Assembly (NCBI GenBank): GCA_963848205.1
Contig: CAWKCV010000003.1
Span: forward strand, 310,001 to 374,000
Reading direction: 5' to 3'
DNA: 64,000 nt
Source: BOG-908 sp963848205
GTDB taxonomy: Bacteria > Pseudomonadota > Alphaproteobacteria > Acetobacterales > Acetobacteraceae
Shown here: positions 56,457 to 64,000 of the stretch, piece after piece
Layout: each line of letters opens with the position of its first letter
How positions within the stretch are numbered: position 1 is the first letter of the stretch
Notes under the pieces: generated by a model
Databases searched by the model: none
Told to the model about the DNA's origin: nothing
Seen by the model: the letters and a program-made list of their open reading frames with translations, nothing else
Position numbers and translations under genes: made by a program

Positions 56457-56490
56457 TGTCAAGTTTGATTTACGTAAGTTCAGATTGACA
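56457..56490. promoter_or_regulatory. Overlapping PpsR-like half sites between aerR/ppaA and bchF
   Basis: Two near-matches overlap: TGT-N12-ACG at 56457-56474 and CGT-N12-ACA at 56473-56490. The TTGACA at 56485-56490 could also be a -35 box for bchF, with TAGCGT 18 bases further. Each site differs from TGT-N12-ACA by one base. The rest of the 247-base gap (56417-56663) has no gene. Confidence 0.45.
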
Positions 56491-56663
56491 GTGCTTCGAA
56501 GGGCGGGGTAGCGTTTCAGCAGGCAGAACGTCGGGTCGGCTACGGTCTTCACCACGCGACGCTGCGATCAGGGCGATTTCCGTCAGGGTCGTAAGGGGGC
56601 GGCGGCTCAAGCGGGGAACAGCCCGTGCGGCAGCGCACCTCTTAGGGAAGGAGTTGTCAAGCA

Positions 56664-57281
56664 ATGTACGCACCCTCGTCGATCGATCGGATGCTTGACT
56701 TTTTCGATGGTTCTCCCTGGGCCGCCTGCGCAGGCCGCCGGGTTGTAGAAAGTGCACTGCACCAACCGGCTTTGCCGCAACGCAACATGAAGTCTCGGCC
56801 CCTGTACACGCCGGATGAGAAGCGCCGACGCGACGCCTCGCCCTGGACACTCGTACAGGGGATCATGGCGCCGTTGCAGTTCGCGATATTTCTCGCGAGC
56901 CTCGGCCTGGTGATCCACTTCCTGGTCACAGGACGTGGCGAACAGGCTGCGACCACGTCCGTCGTGGTGAAAACCGGGGCGCTCTACACTATCATGATCA
57001 CCGGCGCGATCTGGGAAAAGGACATCTTCGGACACTATCTGTTCGCAACCGCCTTCTTCTGGGAAGACGCGATGAGCATGGTCGTGATCGCTCTGCACAC
57101 CGCTTATTTGGCCGCTTTGCTGTCAGGCTCGGTTGACAGTCATTCGCTCATGCTGCTGGCGCTGACGGCGTATGCCGCCTACCTGATCAACGCGGCGCAG
57201 TTCGTATTGAAGCTGCGCGCCGCTCGCCTGGCGGACAGCGATCCGTGGCATCATGCAGCGCGGGATCTGGGGCATATCTGA
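56664..57281 (+). CDS. bchF: Bacteriochlorophyllide C3-vinyl hydratase
   Basis: BchF adds water to the C3 vinyl group in bacteriochlorophyll a synthesis. The core is PLYTPDEKRRRDASPWTLVQ, IMAPLQFAIFLASLGLVIHF, a stretch SVVVKTGALYTIMITGAIWE and AFFWEDAMSMVVIALHTAYL, which matches the family over about 165 residues. ATG 56664 has a strong AAGGAG ten bases upstream and gives 205 residues. ATG 56787 would give the usual 164 but has no Shine-Dalgarno sequence. The extra 41 residues (with RVVESALHQPALPQRN) have no known counterpart. It starts the bchFNBHL operon. Confidence 0.9.
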   Translation: MYAPSSIDRMLDFFDGSPWAACAGRRVVESALHQPALPQRNMKSRPLYTPDEKRRRDASPWTLVQGIMAPLQFAIFLASLGLVIHFLVTGRGEQAATTSVVVKTGALYTIMITGAIWEKDIFGHYLFATAFFWEDAMSMVVIALHTAYLAALLSGSVDSHSLMLLALTAYAAYLINAAQFVLKLRAARLADSDPWHHAARDLGHI

Positions 57282-58549
57282 TGAGTGAGGCTGCGCAGGG
57301 CTGCCTCGATGCGCCGGTGTTGCGTGAGCGCGGCCAACGCGAGGTTTTTTGCGGACTGACCGGCATCGTTTGGCTGCATCGCAAAATCCAGGATGCGTTC
57401 TTCCTCGTCGTCGGCAGCCGCACCTGCGCCCACCTGATACAATCGGCTGCCGGCGTCATGATCTTTGCCGAGCCGCGTTTTGCGACTGCGATCATCGACG
57501 AGCGCGATCTGGCAGGTCTGGCCGACGCGAATGACGAGTTGGACCGGGTCGTCGCACAGTTGCTGGCGCGCCGCCCGGAAATAAAGCTGCTGTTTCTCGT
57601 CGGATCCTGTCCGTCGGAAGTCATCAAGCTGGATCTGTCGCGCGCGGCCGAGCGCTTGTCGCAATCCTACATGCCGGGCGTGCGCGTGCTGAGCTATTCC
57701 GGCAGCGGCATCGAGACGACATTCACGCAAGGCGAGGATGCGTGTCTCGCCGCGCTGGTGCCGATCATGCCACGCCGGCCGGATGCGGCGGCGAAATCCC
57801 TGCTCATCGTGGGCGCGCTGGCGGAGGTCGTCGAAGACCAATTTCGCCGTATGTTCGCCGCGATGGGATTGGCCGATGTGAGCTTCCTGCCGCCGCGCCG
57901 CTCGATCGAGTTGCCGAGTGTCGGCCCCGGCACACAGATGTTGCTGGCCCAGCCATTCCTGGCCGAGACCGCGCGTGCGCTGGAAGCACGCGGCGCCACG
58001 CGTCTGCCGGCGCCGTTTCCGCTGGGCGAAGAGGGCACCACTGCCTGGTTGCAGGCAGTGGCCGATGCGTTCGACGTGCCGGCCGCCAAGTTCGCCGCGG
58101 CGACCGACCAAGGCCGCGAACGCGCACGCGTGGCTTTGGAAGCGTCACGCAGAATCCTGTCCGGCAAGCGGATTTTCTTCTTCCCCGACAGCCAGTTGGA
58201 ATTGCCACTCGCGCGTTTTGCGAGCCGTGAGCTCGGCATGGAGCTGATCGAGGTCGGCACGCCTTATCTGCACCGCGAACACATGGCCCAGGAGCTCGCA
58301 CTTTTGCCGGCTGGGACGCAGTTGAGCGAAGGCCAGGACGTCGATCTGCAGCTCGACCGCTGCATCGGCGCGATGCCGGACCTGGTTGTGTGTGGGTTGG
58401 GACTCGCCAATCCACTCGAGGCCGTCGGGATCACCACAAAATGGTCGATCGAGCTGCTGTTCACGCCAATCCAGGGATACAACCAGGCAGGCGATCTGGC
58501 AGGGCTGTTCGCGCGCCCATTGCAGCGTCGCACGATGCTGGCGGTCTAG
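57281..58549 (+). CDS. bchN: Light-independent protochlorophyllide reductase subunit N
   Basis: The 422-residue NifD-like subunit forms the catalytic core with BchB. The three cluster cysteines are in REVFCGLTGIV (about residue 24), GSRTCAHLIQ (about 49) and LVGSCPSEVIK (about 109). C-terminal IPLGEEG-like FPLGEEGTTAWL and LQLDRCIGAMPDLVVCGL also match. It overlaps bchF by one base (TGATG). Confidence 0.97.
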   Translation: MSEAAQGCLDAPVLRERGQREVFCGLTGIVWLHRKIQDAFFLVVGSRTCAHLIQSAAGVMIFAEPRFATAIIDERDLAGLADANDELDRVVAQLLARRPEIKLLFLVGSCPSEVIKLDLSRAAERLSQSYMPGVRVLSYSGSGIETTFTQGEDACLAALVPIMPRRPDAAAKSLLIVGALAEVVEDQFRRMFAAMGLADVSFLPPRRSIELPSVGPGTQMLLAQPFLAETARALEARGATRLPAPFPLGEEGTTAWLQAVADAFDVPAAKFAAATDQGRERARVALEASRRILSGKRIFFFPDSQLELPLARFASRELGMELIEVGTPYLHREHMAQELALLPAGTQLSEGQDVDLQLDRCIGAMPDLVVCGLGLANPLEAVGITTKWSIELLFTPIQGYNQAGDLAGLFARPLQRRTMLAV

Positions 58550-58553
58550 TCGC

Positions 58554-60077
58554 ATGCAACTCACATTGTGGACCTACGAAGGGCCGCCGCATGTAGGCGC
58601 GATGCGCGTGGTGACCGCGATGCGCGGTGTGCATTATGTGCTGCACGCGCCTCAGGGCGACACGTATGCCGACCTGCTGTTCACGATGATCGAACGTCGC
58701 GCGGCGCGCCCGCCGGTGACCTACACGACATTTCAGGCGCGCGATCTTGGCGGCGACACCGCGGAGCTGTTCAAGAAAGCGGCTCACGACGCTTACTTGC
58801 GTTTCAAACCGCAAGCTTTGCTCGTAGGTGCGTCCTGCACGGCCGAACTGATCCAGGATGATCCCGGCGGATTGGCCCGTGCACTCGCTTTGCCGGTGCC
58901 TGTGGTGGCGGTCGAATTGCCTGCTTATCAAAAAAAGGAAAATTGGGGCGCGGCCGAGACATTCTATCAACTCGTGCGCGCTTTCGCCGTGCCGCGCACG
59001 ACGCCGCCCGCTTCGCGCAAGACATGCAACATACTTGGGCCTTGCGCGCTCGGATTTCGCCATCGCGATGATGTGCGCGAAATCACCGCGCTGCTGAGCC
59101 AATTGGGAATCGGTGTGAACGTGACGGCGCCGGAAGGTGCAGCACCCGCCGATCTCGCACGCCTGGGTGAAGCCGATTTCAACGTGGTGCTGTATCCCGA
59201 AGTGGGCCAGCAGGCTGCGTCCTGGCTGCAGCGCAACTTCGCGCAGCCATTCACCAAGACGATCCCGATCGGTGTCGCTGCCACGCGCGATTTCATCGCG
59301 GAAGTGGCGGGTCTGGCCGGCATTGATGTGCCCGACCATGTCTCCTCCGCGTCGTCCAACCTGCCGTGGTATTCGCGTTCTGTCGATTCGACTTATCTGA
59401 CCGGCAAACGGGTATTCATCTTCGGCGATGCGACCCATGTCGTCGCCGCCGCGCGGGTTGCCAGCGAGGAGATGGGCTTCACCATCGTGGGGCTGGGCAC
59501 TTACAGCCGCGAGTTCGCGCGCGACGTGCGCGACGCCGCCAAGACATATAACGTCGATGCCCTCATCACCGACGACTATCTCGACGTAGAAGCGCGCGTG
59601 ACCGAACTGCGGCCGGAGCTGGTGCTCGGCACGCAGATGGAACGCAACATCGCCAAGAAGCTCGGCATTGCCTGCGCCGTCATATCGGCGCCCGTTCATG
59701 TGCAGGATTTCCCGGCGCGCTATTCCCCGCAGATGGGATGGGAAGGGGCGAACGTGCTGTTCAACTCCTGGGTGCATCCGCTGATGATGGGATTGGAGGA
59801 ACATCTGATCGCGATGTTCCGTGAAGATTTCGAGTTCGCCGCCAACTCCGCACCCTCGCATCTGGGTGGCAAGGCCGCCGCACTCCCGCCGGAAATCCTG
59901 CAGGCGGCCGAAGGTGGCCGGCTATGGTCGAAGGAAGCCGAAGCCGAACTGAACAAGATCCCGTTCTTTGTGCGTGGACGGGCAAGGCGCAATACCGAGA
60001 GTTTTGCACAGGAACGCGGTCTGGCCACGATCTCCATCGAGACGCTCTACGATGCGAAGGCACATTATGCACGCTGA
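58554..60077 (+). CDS. bchB: Light-independent protochlorophyllide reductase subunit B
   Basis: The 507-residue NifK-like subunit starts with MQLTLWTYEGPPHVGAMRVV. The unusual Asp ligand of the NB cluster is in APQGDTYADLLF (residue 36 region), and Cys is in LVGASCTAELIQDDP. The C-terminal NKIPFFVRGRARRNTESFAQ domain is the short helical region typical of BchB/ChlB. It overlaps bchH by 11 bases. Confidence 0.97.
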   Translation: MQLTLWTYEGPPHVGAMRVVTAMRGVHYVLHAPQGDTYADLLFTMIERRAARPPVTYTTFQARDLGGDTAELFKKAAHDAYLRFKPQALLVGASCTAELIQDDPGGLARALALPVPVVAVELPAYQKKENWGAAETFYQLVRAFAVPRTTPPASRKTCNILGPCALGFRHRDDVREITALLSQLGIGVNVTAPEGAAPADLARLGEADFNVVLYPEVGQQAASWLQRNFAQPFTKTIPIGVAATRDFIAEVAGLAGIDVPDHVSSASSNLPWYSRSVDSTYLTGKRVFIFGDATHVVAAARVASEEMGFTIVGLGTYSREFARDVRDAAKTYNVDALITDDYLDVEARVTELRPELVLGTQMERNIAKKLGIACAVISAPVHVQDFPARYSPQMGWEGANVLFNSWVHPLMMGLEEHLIAMFREDFEFAANSAPSHLGGKAAALPPEILQAAEGGRLWSKEAEAELNKIPFFVRGRARRNTESFAQERGLATISIETLYDAKAHYAR

Positions 60078-63000
60078 AGCGATCCCCCTGAGCGTCGTCA
60101 TCGTCACGATGGACAGTCACCTCTCCGCGGCGGCTGCGCGGGCGGAGGCTCTTTTGCGGGCCGAAGTGCCTGGGCTCAACCTGGTGATCCACTCGGCCGA
60201 CGAATGGGGGACGGACTCCGACGCGTTGTCCGCCTGTCATGCCGACATCGCCGGTGCCGACATCGTTGTCGCCACGATGCTGTTCCTTGAAGACCATGTG
60301 CGTGCAGTGCTGCCGGCCTTGCTCGCGCGTCGCGATGCCTGTTCGGCGATGCTGTGCTGCATGTCGGCGGCAGAGATCACCAAGCTGACCAAGCTCGGCC
60401 GGTTTGACATGTCGCAGGAGGCGACAGGCGCGCTTGCGATGCTGAAGAAGCTGCGTGGCAAACCGGCCAGCGGCAAGAGCTCGGCCGAAGCCAGCAGCGG
60501 ACAGGCGCAAATGCGCATGCTGAAGCGGTTGCCCAAGCTGATGCGCTTCATCCCCGGCACGGCGCAGGACGTGCGGGCATATTTTCTGGCACTGCAATAT
60601 TGGCTTGCCGGTTCGGAAGAAAACCTCACCAACATGGTTCGCATGTTGATCGAGCGTTATGCCGGGCATGCCACCGGGCCGGCTTCAGTGTTGGCCCGCG
60701 TACAGGCGCCGGTCTGCTATCCGGATCTTGGCCTGTATCATCCGCGTGCTCCCGGAAAGATCACCACCGATCGTACGCAACTTCCGGCTTGGGGTGCTCG
60801 CGGTACGGTGGGTCTGCTGTTGCTGCGGTCGTACATCCTGTCCGGCAATGCCGCGCATTATGATGGCGTAATCACGGCGCTCGAGCAGCGCGGTCTGCGC
60901 GTGGTTCCTGCGTTTGCAAGCGGGCTCGACCAGCGCCCGGCAATCGAGGCGTATTTCATGCAGGACGGTGTGCCTTGCGTGGATGCCCTCGTCTCGCTGA
61001 CCGGTTTTTCGTTGGTCGGCGGCCCAGCCTACAATGATCGCGATGCAGCCGAGCAGATACTGGCCTCGCTCGATGTGCCCTACATCACCGCGCATCCGGT
61101 CGAATTCCAGACGCTGCAGTCCTGGCAGGACGATGCGCGCGGGCTGTTGCCGGTCGAGGCGACGATCATGGTGGCCATTCCCGAACTGGATGGCGGCATC
61201 ATGCCGATGACCTACGGCGGGCGTTGCGGTCGGGCGCAGACAGCCGAGCCGTGCGCGGGGTGCGATGGCATCTCGTGCGCGCGCAACATGGTATCCCACC
61301 CGGAACGCGCGGCGATGTTGGCCAAGCGGGTGGAAAAGCTGGTGCGCCTGCGTCGTGCTGCACGCGCCGATCGCCGTATTGCGACAGTGCTGTTCAATTT
61401 CCCGCCGAATGCAGGCGCCACCGGCACGGCCGCTTACCTTGCGGTGTTCGAGTCGTTGTTCAACACGCTGAACGGTCTGCAGCAGGCTGGCTATCATGTC
61501 GATCTGCCAGCGAACGTGCAGGCATTGCGTGCGGCGGTGCTGGAGGGCAACGCGTCGCTTTACGGGACGGACGCGAACGTCTTTGCAAAAATTCCGGCCA
61601 ACGATCACGTGCGTTCCCAGGAGTGGCTTGCTGAAATCGAGGGGCAATGGGGTCCGGCACCGGGCCGGCAGCTGAGCGATGGTTCCAACCTGTTCGTCAT
61701 GGGCGCGCAGTTTGGCAATGTGTTCGTTGGCATCCAGCCAGGCTTTGGCTATGAGGGCGATCCGATGCGGTTGCTGTTCGAGCGCGGTTTTGCACCGACA
61801 CATGCGTTCGCCGCGTTCTATCGCTGGCTGCGGGAAGGTTTCGGCGCGCATGCCGTTCTGCACTTCGGCACGCACGGCGCGCTCGAGTTCATGCCGGGCA
61901 AGCAGGCAGGATTGTCCGAAACATGCTGGCCGGATCGCCTGATTGGCGATCTGCCGAACTTCAACTTGTACGCCAGCAACAATCCATCCGAAGGGATGAT
62001 TGCCAAGCGTCGGGCGAATGCGACGTTGATCAGCTATCTGACGCCGCCGACGGCCACTGCCGGGTTGTATCGCGGGCTGCTCGATCTGAAATCGTCGCTG
62101 GATCGCTGGCGCGGTCTGGAGCCGGATGCAGATGACGAACAGCGCGAGATGCTGGCCGTGCTCATCCAGGCGCAGGCCGCTTCTGTCGATCTGGCGACCG
62201 CCGAACCTGCATGGCACGATCAGGCAAATGCGCGAATCGATCGGCTCGGCGCGGAATTGCTGGAATTGGAATACACGCTTATCCCGCATGGTTTGCATGT
62301 GATCGGCGAGCCGCCCGACGCGATTGCGCGGGCCGGCATGTTGGACGCGGCGAACATCTCAGCCGGCGAGGAGCGCGACCGGCTCGATGGTTTGCTCGCT
62401 ACCGACCACGAAATTCCCGCCATCATCCATGCGCTCGACGGCCGCTATATCCGGCCAGCGCCAGGCGGAGATTTGCTGCGCAACACGGCTGTGTTGCCGA
62501 CGGGCCGTAATCTGCACGGCTTCGACCCGTTCCGTCTGCCGAGCGTGTTCGCATGTCAGGACGGCGCACGCCAGGCCGATCGGCTTCTCGCGCGCCATGC
62601 CGAGACAACCGGCGCTCTGCCGGAAACGATCGCGATGGTGCTGTGGGGCACCGACAATCTGAAGACCGAGGGTGGCCCGATCGCGCAGGCATTGTGGCTG
62701 ATGGGGGCCGCGCCGCGGTTCGACAGCTATGGCCGCCTGGCCGGTGCCCGCTTGCTGCCACTGGCCGAGTTGGGCCGCGGCAGGATCGATGTGGTGCTGA
62801 CGCTCTCGGGCATTTTCCGCGATCTGCTGCCCTTGCAGACCAAGCTGCTGGCCGAGGCGGCCCTGCTCGCGGCGAGTGCCGATGAGCCGCTGGCGCAGAA
62901 CGCGATCCGCCGTCACGCGCTGTCGTTTCTCGCCCAGCATGGCGGCACAATGGAGCAGGCCAGCCTGCGCGTATTCGGCAATGCCGACGGTGCTTATGGC

Positions 63001-63699
63001 GCCAACGTCAACCAGATGGTGGGCGCCGGCGTGTGGAACGACGAGGACGAACTCGGAGATGCCTATGTCGCACGCAAGGGCTTTGCCTATGGCGTCGATG
63101 GTCGTCCGGCCAAACAAACCGCGTTGCTGGGCCATGTGCTGGCCAGCGTCGATGTCACTTATCAGAACCTCGACAGTATCGAGCTCGGTGTCACCACTGT
63201 CGATCACTATTTCGATACGCTCGGCGGCATCACGCGGGCAGTGCGCAAGGCGCGCGGCGGCACGGCGGCGTCGGTCTATATCGGTGACCAGACACGCGGC
63301 GACGGCACGGTGCGCACGTTGAACGAGCAGGTTTCGCTGGAAACCCGCACGCGCGCGCTCAATCCGAAATGGTATGAAGGTCTGCTCAAGCACGGCTACG
63401 AAGGTGTGCGAGAGATCGAAGCGCATGTGACCAACACGCTGGGCTGGTCGGCAACAACGGGCGAGGTTTCTCCGTGGGTGTATCAGAACCTTGCGGAAAC
63501 TTATGTTCTGGACGAGACTATGCGGGAGCGGTTGGCGACGCTTAATCCTAAAGCGTCGCTGAAGATCGCCAACCGGCTGCTCGAGGCAAGTGACCGCCAT
63601 TATTGGTCGCCGGATCAGGCAACGTTGGACGCATTGCGCGGTGCCGGCGAAGAACTCGAAGACCGCCTCGAAGGCGTGGGCAAGGAGATGGCGGCATGA
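60067..63699 (+). CDS. bchH: Magnesium chelatase catalytic subunit H
   Basis: The 1,210-residue CobN-type protein binds protoporphyrin IX and receives Mg with the help of BchID. Landmarks are VVIVTMDSHLSAAAARAEAL at the N-terminus, KLMRFIPGTAQDVRAYFLAL (about residues 158-177), CGRAQTAEPCAGCDGISCAR (about 392-411, a Cys-rich segment), VLHFGTHGALEFMPGKQAGL (about 597-616) and PWVYQNLAETYVLDETMRER near the C-terminus. ATG 60067 gives MHAEAIPLSVV. The stop overlaps the bchL start (ATGA). Confidence 0.98.
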   Translation: MHAEAIPLSVVIVTMDSHLSAAAARAEALLRAEVPGLNLVIHSADEWGTDSDALSACHADIAGADIVVATMLFLEDHVRAVLPALLARRDACSAMLCCMSAAEITKLTKLGRFDMSQEATGALAMLKKLRGKPASGKSSAEASSGQAQMRMLKRLPKLMRFIPGTAQDVRAYFLALQYWLAGSEENLTNMVRMLIERYAGHATGPASVLARVQAPVCYPDLGLYHPRAPGKITTDRTQLPAWGARGTVGLLLLRSYILSGNAAHYDGVITALEQRGLRVVPAFASGLDQRPAIEAYFMQDGVPCVDALVSLTGFSLVGGPAYNDRDAAEQILASLDVPYITAHPVEFQTLQSWQDDARGLLPVEATIMVAIPELDGGIMPMTYGGRCGRAQTAEPCAGCDGISCARNMVSHPERAAMLAKRVEKLVRLRRAARADRRIATVLFNFPPNAGATGTAAYLAVFESLFNTLNGLQQAGYHVDLPANVQALRAAVLEGNASLYGTDANVFAKIPANDHVRSQEWLAEIEGQWGPAPGRQLSDGSNLFVMGAQFGNVFVGIQPGFGYEGDPMRLLFERGFAPTHAFAAFYRWLREGFGAHAVLHFGTHGALEFMPGKQAGLSETCWPDRLIGDLPNFNLYASNNPSEGMIAKRRANATLISYLTPPTATAGLYRGLLDLKSSLDRWRGLEPDADDEQREMLAVLIQAQAASVDLATAEPAWHDQANARIDRLGAELLELEYTLIPHGLHVIGEPPDAIARAGMLDAANISAGEERDRLDGLLATDHEIPAIIHALDGRYIRPAPGGDLLRNTAVLPTGRNLHGFDPFRLPSVFACQDGARQADRLLARHAETTGALPETIAMVLWGTDNLKTEGGPIAQALWLMGAAPRFDSYGRLAGARLLPLAELGRGRIDVVLTLSGIFRDLLPLQTKLLAEAALLAASADEPLAQNAIRRHALSFLAQHGGTMEQASLRVFGNADGAYGANVNQMVGAGVWNDEDELGDAYVARKGFAYGVDGRPAKQTALLGHVLASVDVTYQNLDSIELGVTTVDHYFDTLGGITRAVRKARGGTAASVYIGDQTRGDGTVRTLNEQVSLETRTRALNPKWYEGLLKHGYEGVREIEAHVTNTLGWSATTGEVSPWVYQNLAETYVLDETMRERLATLNPKASLKIANRLLEASDRHYWSPDQATLDALRGAGEELEDRLEGVGKEMAA

Positions 63700-64000
63700 G
63701 CGAGACATTGGTGCGGCCGAGGACAAATCTGCTTCCCAAGCGCGGGGACGGCGAGGGCAGCGTGCAGGTGCAGCTCGACCCATCGTTGAAGATCGGCACT
63801 GCCAAAGTGTTCGCGGTGTACGGCAAGGGCGGCATCGGCAAGAGCACCACCTCGTCGAACCTCTCGGTCGCATTCAGCAAACTCGGCAAGCGCGTTCTGC
63901 AGATCGGCTGCGATCCGAAGCACGACTCCACGTTCACGCTGACCAAGCATCTGCAGCCGACCGTCATCGACGTGCTCGAGACGGTCGATTTCCACAGCGA
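63696..64000 (+). CDS. bchL: Light-independent protochlorophyllide reductase iron protein L (5' end)
   Basis: About 101 residues of the NifH-like ATPase are visible. The P-loop is FAVYGKGGIGKSTTSSNLSV (about residues 39-58) followed by GCDPKHDSTFTLTKHLQPTV. The gene supplies electrons to BchNB. It runs off the window end; bchM is expected next by analogy but is not seen. Confidence 0.97.
   Translation, partial: MSETLVRPRTNLLPKRGDGEGSVQVQLDPSLKIGTAKVFAVYGKGGIGKSTTSSNLSVAFSKLGKRVLQIGCDPKHDSTFTLTKHLQPTVIDVLETVDFHS

Overview
This window is most of an aerobic or anaerobic purple-bacterial photosynthesis gene cluster (PGC) with ordinary chromosomal genes on its left. Gene content (type-2 reaction centre, LH1, spirilloxanthin-type carotenoid genes, ppsR and aerR/ppaA) indicates an alphaproteobacterium. 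High GC, a Tat-exported 57-residue-class HiPIP and AT-rich palindromes at gene ends suggest Acetobacteraceae (Rhodopila, Acidisphaera or Acidiphilium relatives). PufL keeps the His at position 168 (Rhodobacter numbering), so it is not the Glu168 Zn-bacteriochlorophyll type known from Acidiphilium. The genus is inference.

Left part (1-21,900): the 5' end of a second pufC-like cytochrome gene behind a perfect PpsR/CrtJ-type operator, then chrA, an ArnT-like glycosyltransferase, a single-domain response regulator, a GH19-like lysin, tRNA-Ala, yggT, folD, a secreted M28 peptidase, DUF1223 and DUF1993 proteins, polA (proofreading residues missing, odd start), a zinc-finger protein, a two-gene copper-radical-oxidase unit, a hydrolase, tRNA-Arg, an NnrU-type membrane protein, a secreted Asp-box (BNR) repeat protein and a HiPIP gene.

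Photosynthesis part (22,000-64,000), five transcription blocks. (1) Minus strand: crtE-crtF-bchC-bchX-bchY-bchZ-pufB-pufA-pufL-pufM-pufC, the classic superoperon. (2) Plus strand, divergent from crtE: crtD-crtC, with a one-base frameshift in crtD and a crtC lacking an in-frame start. (3) Minus strand: bchI-bchD-bchO-small membrane ORF, then crtI-crtB-43-aa ORF. (4) Minus strand: aerR/ppaA, ppsR-bchG-PucC-like gene-bchP-hemC. (5) Plus strand: bchF-bchN-bchB-bchH-bchL (bchL cut by the window end). Between bchI and hemC lie a three-haem cytochrome c, psiE and tspO, plus a block of different base composition carrying a di-haem peroxidase, a cupredoxin and a GGDEF/EAL protein. No acsF/bchE, bchM, crtA, pufQ or puc genes are visible.

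Together the genes make bacteriochlorophyllide a (BchIDH chelatase, BchNBL and BchXYZ reductases, BchF, BchC), esterify and reduce its tail (BchG, BchP), make acyclic carotenoids (CrtE, B, I, C, D, F) and build the LH1-reaction-centre core with its tetrahaem cytochrome. HiPIP is a likely soluble electron donor. TGT-N12-ACA operators lie at the orphan pufC, crtF/bchC, crtE/crtD and crtI, with near matches at aerR/bchF, which fits repression by the PpsR encoded here. A family of short AT-rich palindromes, often paired and inverted, sits at about ten gene ends across the window.
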